In this document: piece after piece, positions 49,913-59,025 of the stretch | How the letters are laid out: every line of letters starts with the position of its first letter | Position numbering within the stretch: position 1 is the stretch's first letter | Assembly (NCBI GenBank): GCA_016124945.1 | Contig: WGMT01000045.1 | Location: 43,596-107,595 of the forward strand | Source: a bacterium | Lineage (GTDB): Bacteria > Chloroflexota > Anaerolineae > Caldilineales > Caldilineaceae | Direction: 5' to 3' | Length of the DNA stretch: 64,000 nucleotides | Notes under the pieces: model-generated | What the model was told of the DNA's origin: nothing | Databases searched by the model: none | What the model saw: the letters and a program-made list of their open reading frames with translations, nothing else | Made by a program: the position numbers and the translations under genes

Positions 49913-51745
49913 GTGAACACAAAACTGAATCGACGTGATTTCCTGCGCTTAAGTGGTCTCACAACTGCCGGTGTGGTGCTGGCTGCCTGTGGCGCCGCCG
50001 AAGCGCCTACCGCACCTGGCGGTGACGGGGCTGCGGCACCCGCTGCGCCTGCTGCGCCCGCTGCTGATATTGCGGCTGGCGTTCCTAATGTCGCCCGCGA
50101 AGACACCATCGTCTATATGTTCGGTGGCGATCCTGGCCAGTTTATCGACACGGGTCTGGCGAATCCCTATGCAACCGGCGCCACCCACCAGATTGGCAGC
50201 GCTGCACTTTGGGAACCCCTTTACTTCTTCTCTGCCTTTGCGGCTGCCGGCGAACAGGAAATCCCCTGGTTAGCCACCGGCTACGAGTACAACGAAGATT
50301 TCACCCAGTTGACCATCAACCTGCGCGAAGGCGTCACCTGGAGCGATGGTGAACCCTTCAACGCAGAGGACGTTGTTTTCACGATTGACATGTTGATCGC
50401 CAACGCACCGACCATTACCCGCTCAACTGCGGTAAAGGCTGCGGTGGCGTCGGCTGAAGTTGTGGATGATCTGACCGCCCTCATTACGTTCAACGGTCCT
50501 CGTCCTCGTTTCATGTTCGAAATGCTGATGTCCAAGTTCGACACCGGCATCCACTGGGTGCCGGAACACGTCTTCAGTGGCGTGGAAGACGTCGCCTCGT
50601 TCACCTACTTCGATGTCGAGCAGGGCTGGCCGTTGGCAACCGGCCCGTACAAGATCGTGTCCTGGAACAACACTCAAAAGTTCATCGATCGCCGCGACGA
50701 CTGGTGGGGCGCGCAGACCGGCTTTGCCGAATTGCCTGTGCCGCTGCGCATCCTTGCCACACCACGTGCCGACGACACCATCATGACACAGCGCATGATC
50801 AACAACGAAGTGGATCAGACGCTGGACCTGCGCGCCACCACCATCGGCGCCACCGTGGCCCAGAACCCCGCTATCATTACACACACACAGCGCGAAGCGC
50901 CCTTTGGCTACATGGATTGGTGGCCCACCTCGATGTGGTTCAACCACGACGTCGAGCCGTACAACGACAAGAATGTGCGTTGGGCCGTGAGCTACAGTAT
51001 CAACCGCGAACAGATGCTTGATGTCGCCCTAGAAGGATCGGGTATTCTCACCGAACTGCCCTTCCCCTACTACGAACCGATGCTCCCCTATGTGGAAGCG
51101 ACCAGACCATTGCTGGAGCAATATCCCACTACAGAGTTCAACCTCGACAAGGCTGCCGAACGCATGCAGATGGCCGGCTACGAGAAGGACGGCGATGGTT
51201 TCTGGGTGAAGGATGGTGAGCGCATCCAGGCAGAAATCGGTGGCTGGAGCGTCTTTGCTGACATCGGTCCCGTCATTGCTGAGCAGTTGCGCCGCGGCGG
51301 TTTCGAAGCACAGTTCAGCATGCCTGCCGATCACGGCACCCGCATTAGCGAAGGTACGGCCAGAATCTGGCTCAACGGCCATGGTGGCAGCATCGCTGAT
51401 CCGTACACCACGCTGGACTTCTACACCGGTAAGTATTACGCCCCTATCGGTGAGCCAACAGCCCAGAACTCCCGCTATAACAACCCGGCGTATGATGCCA
51501 TCATTGAAGAGATGGCCACTTTTATGCCTGATCCTAACAACCCTGCCTACATGGATCTCTACCTACAGGCCATGGAAATCTGGTTGGATGATCTAGTGGA
51601 TTCGCCTATTCAGCAGTGGCTGCACCGCATTCCGATGAACACCACTTACTGGACCAACTGGCCCACCGCAGACAATGCTTACGTGAACGGAGCCATGTGG
51701 CACCTGACCTTGCCGCTGATCCTACACAGCCTGCAGAAGGCCTAG
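49913..51745 (+). CDS. oligopeptide-type ABC transporter binding lipoprotein (family 5)
   Basis: 610 residues from a GTG with GGAGG seven bases before. Tat motif NRRDFLR and lipobox LAAC (Cys at about 25). The mature protein has the family 5 signatures: ALWEPLYFFSAF, LTINLREGVTWSDGEPFNAEDVV split over about residues 120-145, DKNVRWAVSYSINREQML, and ATGPYKIVSWNNTQKFI. This family carries peptides, nickel chelates or oligosaccharides. The complete set of permeases and ATPases follows. Confidence 0.94.
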   Translation: MNTKLNRRDFLRLSGLTTAGVVLAACGAAEAPTAPGGDGAAAPAAPAAPAADIAAGVPNVAREDTIVYMFGGDPGQFIDTGLANPYATGATHQIGSAALWEPLYFFSAFAAAGEQEIPWLATGYEYNEDFTQLTINLREGVTWSDGEPFNAEDVVFTIDMLIANAPTITRSTAVKAAVASAEVVDDLTALITFNGPRPRFMFEMLMSKFDTGIHWVPEHVFSGVEDVASFTYFDVEQGWPLATGPYKIVSWNNTQKFIDRRDDWWGAQTGFAELPVPLRILATPRADDTIMTQRMINNEVDQTLDLRATTIGATVAQNPAIITHTQREAPFGYMDWWPTSMWFNHDVEPYNDKNVRWAVSYSINREQMLDVALEGSGILTELPFPYYEPMLPYVEATRPLLEQYPTTEFNLDKAAERMQMAGYEKDGDGFWVKDGERIQAEIGGWSVFADIGPVIAEQLRRGGFEAQFSMPADHGTRISEGTARIWLNGHGGSIADPYTTLDFYTGKYYAPIGEPTAQNSRYNNPAYDAIIEEMATFMPDPNNPAYMDLYLQAMEIWLDDLVDSPIQQWLHRIPMNTTYWTNWPTADNAYVNGAMWHLTLPLILHSLQKA

Positions 51746-51782
51746 TGTTCTGGTGTTAAAGAACGAAGCTTGGTAGTGAACA

Positions 51783-51812
51783 ACGAGGGGTGGGGCATCT
51801 CCCGCCCCTCGT
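51783..51812 (+). terminator. hairpin between binding protein and permease genes
   Basis: ACGAGGGGTGGG pairs with CCCGCCCCTCGT (one G:U pair in RNA) over a 6-nt loop. No U-run follows, so it probably acts as a partial terminator or mRNA-stabilising stem that keeps binding protein in excess. Confidence 0.7.
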
Positions 51813-51876
51813 CTCTACCCGCATGAATCGTGCGACTGATACTTTAGGTATGACTAGCTAGGTAGGAGAGTTTCGC

Positions 51877-52887
51877 ATGAGGTATTCGTGGTCCTTTCTA
51901 CTAAAACGACTAGGCTTGTTGTTGCTTATTGTTTGGACAGCAGCCTCTGTCAACTTCTTAATTCCTCACCTGACACCTCGTAATCCATTGCGCGAAAAAT
52001 TGATGGAACAAGCCTCACGCGGCGGTTACATTGAAGAAGGCTTCGACGAAATGGTAGCGGCCTACGAAGAGCGCTTCGGACTCGACCAGCCTTTGTGGCG
52101 CCAATACATCAATTATATGGGAGACATGGCCCGTCTGGATTTGGGCTATTCCATCTCCAATTATCCTAAGACAGTCTGGGAAATTATTCTGGAGGGGCTT
52201 CCCTGGACTGTGGGGCTGCTGTTGACCTCTTTGCTCATTGCTTTTACGGCCGGTAGCCTGATCGGAGCATTGATGGTGTGGCCTAAGGCCAATGCATTTG
52301 CTAGGTATGTGCTCCCCTTGTTCCTTGGCTTTGGGGCTATTCCAGCCTATGTTGTGGCGCTGGCTCTAGTCTACTTTCTAGCCTTCCGTATGCAATTGTT
52401 ACCCACTGGTGGCGGTTATGGGCTAGGGACGATACCGAATATGAGCTTCTCTTTCGCGATGGAGGTATTGCGGCATTCCATCTTGCCTGCGATTGCGTTG
52501 GTCGTCACGCAGATAGGTGGTTGGGCGCTAGGCATGCGCGGCATGATGGTAACGGTCGAAGGTGAAGACTACATGACTTTTGCCGAAGCCAAAGGACTCT
52601 CGGATCGGCGGATGTTCTTCCGTTATGGAGTACGCAATGCCTTGCTGCCACAGGTGACAGGCCTCGCTCTGAGTCTGAGCTACATCGTCTCCGGTTCAGT
52701 GCTTGTAGAACTGGTGATGGGCTACCCAGGGCTGGGTACAAAGCTGGCTCGCTCTATCTATCAACTCGATTACTTCACGATCTACGGCATCGTTTTCTTC
52801 ATCATTGTTTCGTTGGGTATAGCGATGTTCATCATCGACCTGCTCTATCCGTTCCTTGATCCACGGATCAGCTACGAGAAGAGTTAA
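51877..52887 (+). CDS. oligopeptide-type ABC transporter permease, DppB class
   Basis: 336 residues, ATG preceded by GGAGAGTTTCGC. Six membrane segments. The N-terminus WSFLLKRLGLLLLIVWTAAS and the extended loop to GLDQPLWRQYINYMG are typical of DppB/OppB. The EAA loop is EDYMTFAEAKGLSDRRMFFR. The C-terminus has LVELVMGYPGLGTKLARSI. Partner of the DppC-class permease 65 bp downstream. Confidence 0.95.
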   Translation: MRYSWSFLLKRLGLLLLIVWTAASVNFLIPHLTPRNPLREKLMEQASRGGYIEEGFDEMVAAYEERFGLDQPLWRQYINYMGDMARLDLGYSISNYPKTVWEIILEGLPWTVGLLLTSLLIAFTAGSLIGALMVWPKANAFARYVLPLFLGFGAIPAYVVALALVYFLAFRMQLLPTGGGYGLGTIPNMSFSFAMEVLRHSILPAIALVVTQIGGWALGMRGMMVTVEGEDYMTFAEAKGLSDRRMFFRYGVRNALLPQVTGLALSLSYIVSGSVLVELVMGYPGLGTKLARSIYQLDYFTIYGIVFFIIVSLGIAMFIIDLLYPFLDPRISYEKS

Positions 52888-52952
52888 CCTATGTGCCACT
52901 CACTCCTTTCCGTAGCAAATGCCTGGATGCTCAATTTTTGTGGAGGTCGTAG

Positions 52953-53930
52953 ATGACTGCAAACACCACTGTTCAGCCGACGGCGAACTATCGTTCCGGC
53001 GAGTCGTTTATCGGACGCGTTAGTACGTTCCTGCGATACTTGCGCCGCAATAAGACACTGGCCGCAGGCATTGGGATCATGCTGATCATGACGATTTTCA
53101 CGATCATCGGTTACTTCTATATTGATCCAATACTCGATCCGTATCCTTTGGCCGGCCCTGCTAGCGTGCCGCCAACGTTGTCCTATTGTCCTAGGACGGA
53201 TCTTGAGTGTGCACAGACAGCGCCCGTCGCCTATCCGTTTGGTACCGACGGTCAGGGTCGCGACCTTTACGCCGTCGCCGTAGTGGGCACATGGATGACA
53301 GTACGCATTGGTCTCCTCGCCGGTGTGATCGGCGTCCTGATTGGCGTCGTTCTGGGCTTCACGTCTGCCTTTTATGGCGGCGCCTATGATGCGTTCGTGC
53401 GTTGGATCGTCGATGTGCTGCTGACGGTGCCTGCGCTGCTCATCTTGATCGTGATCGCTTCGACCATCGGTGGTGTTACCGGTGGCGGTATTGATCTCAA
53501 TCAGATGGCGTTGATCATCGCCCTGACCGCATGGATGGGGCCAACGCGTGTTATCCGCTCGCAGGTGTTGAGTATGCGTGAACGCCCTTATGTGATGATG
53601 GCACGCCTGAATGGTATGTCGAACATGTCTATCATCTTTAAAGAGTTGATCCCCAATCTGTTGCCCTATTTGGGTGCTAGTTTGGTGGGATCGGTGACTG
53701 GTGCCATCTTCGCTTCGATGGGCCTGGCGGCGTTGGGGCTAGGGCCGTTGCGCGAGCCGACGTTAGGTGTCACCATCTACTGGGTGATCAATCAGAATGC
53801 TTTCCTCCGTGGTCTTTGGTGGTGGGCGCTGGTGCCGATTGTCATCGTGGCGCTGATCTTTATCATGTTGTTTCTGATTTCTGTGGGCCTGGACGAACTG
53901 GCCAACCCAAGAGTGCGGAGGACTCGGTGA
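52953..53930 (+). CDS. oligopeptide-type ABC transporter permease, DppC class
   Basis: 325 residues, ATG five to six bases after GGAGG. Six membrane segments are present (first LAAGIGIMLIMTIFTIIGY), with the DppC signature HPFGTDxxGRD as AYPFGTDGQGRDLYAVAVVG. The EAA loop is ERPYVMMARLNGMSNMSIIF, and the C-terminus LISVGLDELANPRVRRTR. Its stop overlaps the GTG start of the first ATPase gene by 4 bp. Confidence 0.95.
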   Translation: MTANTTVQPTANYRSGESFIGRVSTFLRYLRRNKTLAAGIGIMLIMTIFTIIGYFYIDPILDPYPLAGPASVPPTLSYCPRTDLECAQTAPVAYPFGTDGQGRDLYAVAVVGTWMTVRIGLLAGVIGVLIGVVLGFTSAFYGGAYDAFVRWIVDVLLTVPALLILIVIASTIGGVTGGGIDLNQMALIIALTAWMGPTRVIRSQVLSMRERPYVMMARLNGMSNMSIIFKELIPNLLPYLGASLVGSVTGAIFASMGLAALGLGPLREPTLGVTIYWVINQNAFLRGLWWWALVPIVIVALIFIMLFLISVGLDELANPRVRRTR

Positions 53931-54937
53931 GTAACGAACCAATTCTACGCGTCAATAACCTGGACGTCCACTATTACACAGATGCCGGCACTGTGGTCGC
54001 CAATAGCGGCATCAACCTGGAACTGCGTCCTGGTGAACGATTGGGTTTGGTAGGCGAATCCGGCTCAGGGAAGTCAACCCTGGCCCTGGCGATTTTGCGC
54101 ATGATCAAGCCGCCCGGTTCAATTGCCGGCGGCGAAATCTGGCTTGGCGATACGGATCTCACCAAACTCACCGAAGAGCGAGTGCGCCATGTACGCGGCA
54201 ACGAGATCAGCATGGTGCCGCAGGGCGCTATGAACTCGCTGAACCCCGTCATGCGTATCCAAGATCAGATCATCGATTCCATGGTTGATCACAATCTTGG
54301 GCTAAGCAAAACACAAATGGTTGAGATGGCGAACGATGCCTTACGCTCCGTGGAACTCGATCCCAAAGTGGGGCGGATGTACCCGCATGAGTTGAGCGGT
54401 GGCATGAAGCAGCGCGCCTGTATCGCGATTAGTGTGGCCATGAACCCCAAGGTTATCATCGCCGACGAACCAACCAGCGCGCTCGACGTGATTACACAGC
54501 GCCAGGTGATGGAAACTTTGGGCAAACTTCAGGATCAACTGGGCAGCGCCATCATCTTGATCGGCCATGACATGGGCTTGATGGCCCAGTTCGTTGACCG
54601 CCTCGCCGTGATGTATGCCGGGCGACTGGTGGAGTTGGGCAAGGTGAAAGAGATGTTCACCGATCCGCTCAACCCCTACACGCAACTCCTGATCAAGAGC
54701 ATCCCCGGTCTCAGCAATAAGGGAGACTTTACCGGCATTCCCGGCATCACGCCGCCATTGTCGGCGCTGCCGCCCGGCTGCGTCTTTAACGACCGTTGCC
54801 CGCATGCGATGAGCATCTGTAAAACAGCCATGCCGCCGCTGCGCGAGCACAAACCAACCCACTGGGCAGCTTGTTACTTATACGAAAATGGAGTTGAGGG
54901 GAAGGTACAGGATCATGGCCAAGCTGTTAGAACTTAA
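53927..54937 (+). CDS. oligopeptide-type ABC transporter ATPase, DppD class
   Basis: 336 residues from the GTG at 53927, which overlaps the DppC stop (GTGA) and has GGAGG upstream; the frame open from 53816 is inside the permease. Walker A GESGSGKST, signature LSGGMKQRACIAIS, Walker B PKVIIADEPTSALDV, switch His in ILIGHDMGLM. The Dpp-specific tail has CVFNDRCPHAMSICKTAMP, part of a cysteine-rich iron-sulfur-like site common in these ATPases. Confidence 0.95.
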   Translation: MSNEPILRVNNLDVHYYTDAGTVVANSGINLELRPGERLGLVGESGSGKSTLALAILRMIKPPGSIAGGEIWLGDTDLTKLTEERVRHVRGNEISMVPQGAMNSLNPVMRIQDQIIDSMVDHNLGLSKTQMVEMANDALRSVELDPKVGRMYPHELSGGMKQRACIAISVAMNPKVIIADEPTSALDVITQRQVMETLGKLQDQLGSAIILIGHDMGLMAQFVDRLAVMYAGRLVELGKVKEMFTDPLNPYTQLLIKSIPGLSNKGDFTGIPGITPPLSALPPGCVFNDRCPHAMSICKTAMPPLREHKPTHWAACYLYENGVEGKVQDHGQAVRT

Positions 54938-55946
54938 CAATGTAACCAAAGTCTTCAAGGGCGGCACCGTCGCACTGGACGACATCTCCTTCTCCGTCGA
55001 TGCCGATGCGCCCAGTGTCATCACGGTAGCGGGTGAGAGCGGCAGCGGCAAATCGACGTTGGGGCTGATGACTTTGGGTTTCCTGTCGCCGTCGTCGGGT
55101 GTTGTCCAATACAAAGGGCAGGATCTTCAAAAGCTGAACAGTAGCGAAAATGTCCGCTTACGCAAAGAAGTGCAGGCCATCTTTCAAGATCCCTTTGCTG
55201 TCTACAATCCGTTTTACAAGGTCGATCACCTTTTCGACGAAGCGGTAAAAAACTTTAACCTTGCCAGCAACCGAACCGAAGCGCGTCAGATGATTGAAGC
55301 ATCGCTTGAGAGCGTTGGTCTGCGCCCTGACGAAACGTTGGGCCGCTTTCCTCACCAGTTGAGCGGTGGACAGCGTCAACGCCTGGTGGTGGCAAGAGCG
55401 TTACTGCTCCAGCCCCGCCTATTGGTGGCCGATGAGCCTGTGTCGATGGTCGATGCGTCGTTGCGCGCAACGATTCTCAAGAGTCTGCGTAAGCTCAACG
55501 ACGAATACAAGATCACCATCCTCTACATTACACACGACTTGACCACGGCTTACCACATCAGCGACTACATCATCATCCTCTACAAAGGATCGATCATGGA
55601 GGCGGGCGATGTCGACGCTGTGATCCGCGATCCCAAGCACCCATACACGCAGTTGCTCATCGACTCGATCCCCTGGCCCGATCTGCAACGCACCTGGGGA
55701 CAGCAAGAGATCATCATGCCCGACGGCACCGAGAAGATGGGCAGTGGTTGCAAGTTCGCCAACCGCTGCCCGCACGTGATGCCGATTTGCAAAGAGTCTT
55801 TGCCGCCTCTATACCAGCCCGAAGGCCAGAACCGTGTGGCGGCCTGCTATCTCTACGAAAACAGCCCCACCCTGCCTAAAGACGATGTCGGCCAGCTTTT
55901 CAACGCCGGCACCACACTTAAGACGACGCCGGTGGCGGCCGACTGA
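54915..55946 (+). CDS. oligopeptide-type ABC transporter ATPase, DppF class
   Basis: 343 residues from the ATG at 54915, overlapping the DppD-class gene by 23 bp. Walker A GESGSGKST, signature LSGGQRQRLVVARAL, Walker B RLLVADEPVSMVDA, switch His ILYITHDLTTA. The cysteine-rich tail is CKFANRCPHVMPICKESLP. The Q-loop region QAIFQDPFAVYNPFYKV is normal. It forms the heterodimeric motor with the preceding ATPase. Last gene of the operon, ended by the 88-bp palindrome. Confidence 0.95.
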   Translation: MAKLLELNNVTKVFKGGTVALDDISFSVDADAPSVITVAGESGSGKSTLGLMTLGFLSPSSGVVQYKGQDLQKLNSSENVRLRKEVQAIFQDPFAVYNPFYKVDHLFDEAVKNFNLASNRTEARQMIEASLESVGLRPDETLGRFPHQLSGGQRQRLVVARALLLQPRLLVADEPVSMVDASLRATILKSLRKLNDEYKITILYITHDLTTAYHISDYIIILYKGSIMEAGDVDAVIRDPKHPYTQLLIDSIPWPDLQRTWGQQEIIMPDGTEKMGSGCKFANRCPHVMPICKESLPPLYQPEGQNRVAACYLYENSPTLPKDDVGQLFNAGTTLKTTPVAAD

Positions 55947-55957
55947 ACTGAAGCGAG

Positions 55958-56045
55958 TGGGCGATTATGAGATTAAGCGATTAGGGGATTTCAGATCGTC
56001 ATGACGATCTGAAATCCCCTAATCGCTTAATCTCATAATCGCCCA
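55958..56045 (+). terminator. perfect 88-bp palindrome followed by T-tract
   Basis: Every base of 55958-56001 is complementary to 56002-56045, with no spacer. The sequence is composed of GATTAAGCGATTAGGGG words and a central GATCGTCATGACGATC. It is followed by a run of seven T (56046-56052), so it fits a very long-stemmed intrinsic terminator of the peptide ABC operon. As perfect palindromes this long are usually unstable, its persistence is notable. Confidence 0.95.
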
Positions 56046-56070
56046 ATTTTTTTATTCACAGGAGAACTTG

Positions 56071-58932
56071 ATGCCCAAAACCGCACGTTTGTTCATCCCG
56101 TTGCTGCTGCTGGCCCTCTTTCTTGGCGGCTGCCAAGGACTGGACACCCCTGCTTTTCCCTTCCCCAGCAACGTGACCCTCGACATGGACGCGCCGCTGG
56201 GCATCTCGCCTGAGATTCGCTACGGCGTCCTCGACAATGGGCTGACTTACTACGTCAAGCGCAACACCGAGCCGGCCAACCGCGCCGAACTCTGGTTGGC
56301 GATCAATGCCGGCTCCGTCCTCGAAGACGAAGACCAGTTGGGCCTGGCTCACTTCTTAGAGCACATGCTCTTCAACGGCACCGAACGCTTCCCTGAGCAG
56401 GCGCTCATCGACTTCTTCGAGCGGGTGGGCATGACCTTCGGCCCCGACATCAATGCCTACACCTCGTTTGATGAGACCGTCTACCAACTTCAATTCCCCA
56501 CCGACGATGCCGAAATCGTGGATACCGCTTTCCGGGTTCTCGTCGATTGGGCAGCCTACGCCACCATTGACCCCGCCGAAGTGGACGCCGAGCGGGGCGT
56601 AATCGTCGAAGAGGAACGGCTGCGCGATCAGAATGCCGGCGGCCGTGTGCGCGAACAGATCCTGCCACTGATCCTGGGCGACTCGCGCTATGCACAGCGC
56701 CTGCCCATCGGCGACATGGACATTGTGCGCACCGCCCCTGCCGAAACCATCCGCCGCTTCTACGAGACGTGGTATCGACCCGATCTCATGGCCGTCGTCG
56801 CCGTCGGCGATTTCGACGTAGACAAGTTCGAAGCCATGATCGTAGAACACTTCTCTGACCTGCCCGCGCCGGAAAACCCAACACCGCGACCCACCTTTGA
56901 TGTGCCCGGCCACAGCGAGACCCAATACGGGGTGGTCAGCGACCCCGAATATCCGATTTCATCGGTTGAGATTTCGTACAAACTGTCCGCCGAACAAGGA
57001 CAGACCGTCGGCGCTTACCGTGAATTGATTGTGCGTTCGCTCTTCAACTACCTCTTCAACTTCAGGCTTGATGAACTCAGCCGCCAACCCGACGCCCCTT
57101 TCCTCTCGGCCTACTACAGCCGCAGCAATCTGGTGCGCCCTATGGACAGCGTAGAGATCGGCGCTCAGGTGCAAGACGAAGAGATCCTCACCGGCCTCGA
57201 CGGCATTGTCACCGAAGTAGAGCGCATTCGCCGTCACGGCTTCACCGAATCGGAGTTGACACGCGCCAAAGACGCGCTAGAGAGCTTCTACCGCCGCATC
57301 TACAGCAACAGCGAGAACACCGAAAGCCAGACCTACGCCGCCGAATATCTGCGCAACTTCTTCACCGGCGAACCCATCCCCGGCATTGCCGCCGAACTGG
57401 CGCTGGTGGAAGCCATGCTCCCCGGTATCACCCTAGACGAAGTCAACCGTCAGGTCGAGGAATTGGTAGGTGAAGAGAACCGTACCGTCCTCGTGGTTGC
57501 GCCCGAAAAAGCGGACATCGAACTGCCCGCCGAAGATGATCTCGCCACTGTGATTATGGCCGCCGAAGCCCAAATACTCGAACCCTACGTCGATGTGGAA
57601 GTCTCCGGCGAACTGGTAGACGAGATCCCCGCGCCCGTAGAAATCATCTGGGAAAGAACCATCGACGAACTGGGCGTCACCGAAATTGAACTGGCCAACG
57701 GTGTGCGCGTCATCATGAAGCCTACCAACTTCACCGAGCAGGTTGTCTTTGCCGGCATCAGCCCTGGTGGCTCGTCGCTTGTTTCCGACGAAGACTATCT
57801 CGCCGCCGAGCTGGCCCCAAGCTTCATCGCCGAAAGCGGTCTGGGCGACTTGGAGCGCACCGAAATTAACCGGCTGCTGACCGGTGTAGGCGTGGGGGTG
57901 GCCCCCAGCATCGGCGAGTTGACCGAAAGTATCGGCGGCGCTGCGCCCCCCGACGAACTGGACGCCCTCTTCCAACTCGTCTATCTCTACTTCACCGCCC
58001 CGCGCCTCGACGCTGCTGCCTACAGCACATTGCAGGCCCAACTTGTCGCCTTTGTGCGCAATCGCGATCTCACGCCGTCCTCCGCACTCCAAGACGCGCT
58101 GGTAGATGTCCTCTACGGCGAGGAGTCGCGTCAGGGCTTCCCCACGCTGGCCGAAATTCAGGCGCTCGACCCGGAACGCATGCTGGCGATCTACCAGGAT
58201 CGCTTCGCCGACGCAGGGGACTTCACCTTCGTCTTTGTGGGTGATTTCAGTGTGGACGTCCTCAAAGATTATGCCCAGACCTACCTGGGCAACCTGTCTA
58301 CAATCAACCGTGACGAAACCTGGCAAGATGTGCAACCCGATGCACCCACCGGCGTGGTCGAAGAAGCCGTCTATGCCGGTCAAGAAGCACAGTCTATTGT
58401 GCAACTACTCTGGGTGGGCCCCATTGAGCCAACCTACGAGAACAGCCTACGCCTGGCTACACTAGAAGGGATCCTCGACATCCTCATCCGCGAGGACCTG
58501 CGTGAGGCGCGCAGCGGTGTCTATGCGTCCTTTGCGTCGGCGTCGTTGGAAGAGGAGCCAGATCCCCGCTACATTGCCAACGTCGCCTTTAGCACGGACC
58601 CTGAACGCGTCGACGAACTCATCGCTGCCGTCTTCGAGATCCTGGCCGATGTGCGCAACGATGGCCCTTCCGCCGACTTGATGACCAAGGCGACGGCGCA
58701 GATCCTGCGCAATCATGAACTCTCGCTCGAAGACAACGGCTTCTGGCTCGACGTCCTCACCGACTACGCCCTTGACGCTGAAGCCGACCCGCGCCGCATC
58801 CTCGACTTCGAGGCCGACGTTGCCGCCCTCACCGCTGAAGAAATTCAGCAGATCGCCACCGAAATCCTACGCGAGGATCAGTACATTCAGGTGGTCCTGT
58901 TTCCCGAAGCGATGGAAGGGACTGGGGAGTAG
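56071..58932 (+). CDS. M16 family zinc peptidase, lipoprotein
   Basis: 953 residues from the ATG at 56071, preceded by AGGAGAACTTG. A lipobox LFLGGC gives Cys17 or so, so the enzyme is anchored outside. The first M16 domain holds the inverted zinc motif HFLEHM (about residue 95-100) and the distal Glu in RGVIVEEERLRD. The second half (from about 535) is the inactive partner domain (VRVIMKPTNFTEQVVFAGIS). This two-half design is pitrilysin/PqqL-like. It probably degrades peptides outside the membrane, fitting beside a peptide importer. Confidence 0.93.
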   Translation: MPKTARLFIPLLLLALFLGGCQGLDTPAFPFPSNVTLDMDAPLGISPEIRYGVLDNGLTYYVKRNTEPANRAELWLAINAGSVLEDEDQLGLAHFLEHMLFNGTERFPEQALIDFFERVGMTFGPDINAYTSFDETVYQLQFPTDDAEIVDTAFRVLVDWAAYATIDPAEVDAERGVIVEEERLRDQNAGGRVREQILPLILGDSRYAQRLPIGDMDIVRTAPAETIRRFYETWYRPDLMAVVAVGDFDVDKFEAMIVEHFSDLPAPENPTPRPTFDVPGHSETQYGVVSDPEYPISSVEISYKLSAEQGQTVGAYRELIVRSLFNYLFNFRLDELSRQPDAPFLSAYYSRSNLVRPMDSVEIGAQVQDEEILTGLDGIVTEVERIRRHGFTESELTRAKDALESFYRRIYSNSENTESQTYAAEYLRNFFTGEPIPGIAAELALVEAMLPGITLDEVNRQVEELVGEENRTVLVVAPEKADIELPAEDDLATVIMAAEAQILEPYVDVEVSGELVDEIPAPVEIIWERTIDELGVTEIELANGVRVIMKPTNFTEQVVFAGISPGGSSLVSDEDYLAAELAPSFIAESGLGDLERTEINRLLTGVGVGVAPSIGELTESIGGAAPPDELDALFQLVYLYFTAPRLDAAAYSTLQAQLVAFVRNRDLTPSSALQDALVDVLYGEESRQGFPTLAEIQALDPERMLAIYQDRFADAGDFTFVFVGDFSVDVLKDYAQTYLGNLSTINRDETWQDVQPDAPTGVVEEAVYAGQEAQSIVQLLWVGPIEPTYENSLRLATLEGILDILIREDLREARSGVYASFASASLEEEPDPRYIANVAFSTDPERVDELIAAVFEILADVRNDGPSADLMTKATAQILRNHELSLEDNGFWLDVLTDYALDAEADPRRILDFEADVAALTAEEIQQIATEILREDQYIQVVLFPEAMEGTGE

Positions 58933-59025
58933 AGATAGAGAGATTAGTCCCTAAATCGCCTAATCTCATGTTATCGAACCAAACCGACACGCATCACGAC
59001 TACTGCGCCACGAGAGGAGACTCCG

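Noticed and set aside
53816..53926. longer N-terminus for the DppD-class ATPase
   Set aside because: That segment lies inside the DppC gene in another frame; the GTG at 53927 has a ribosome site and the usual 4-bp overlap.
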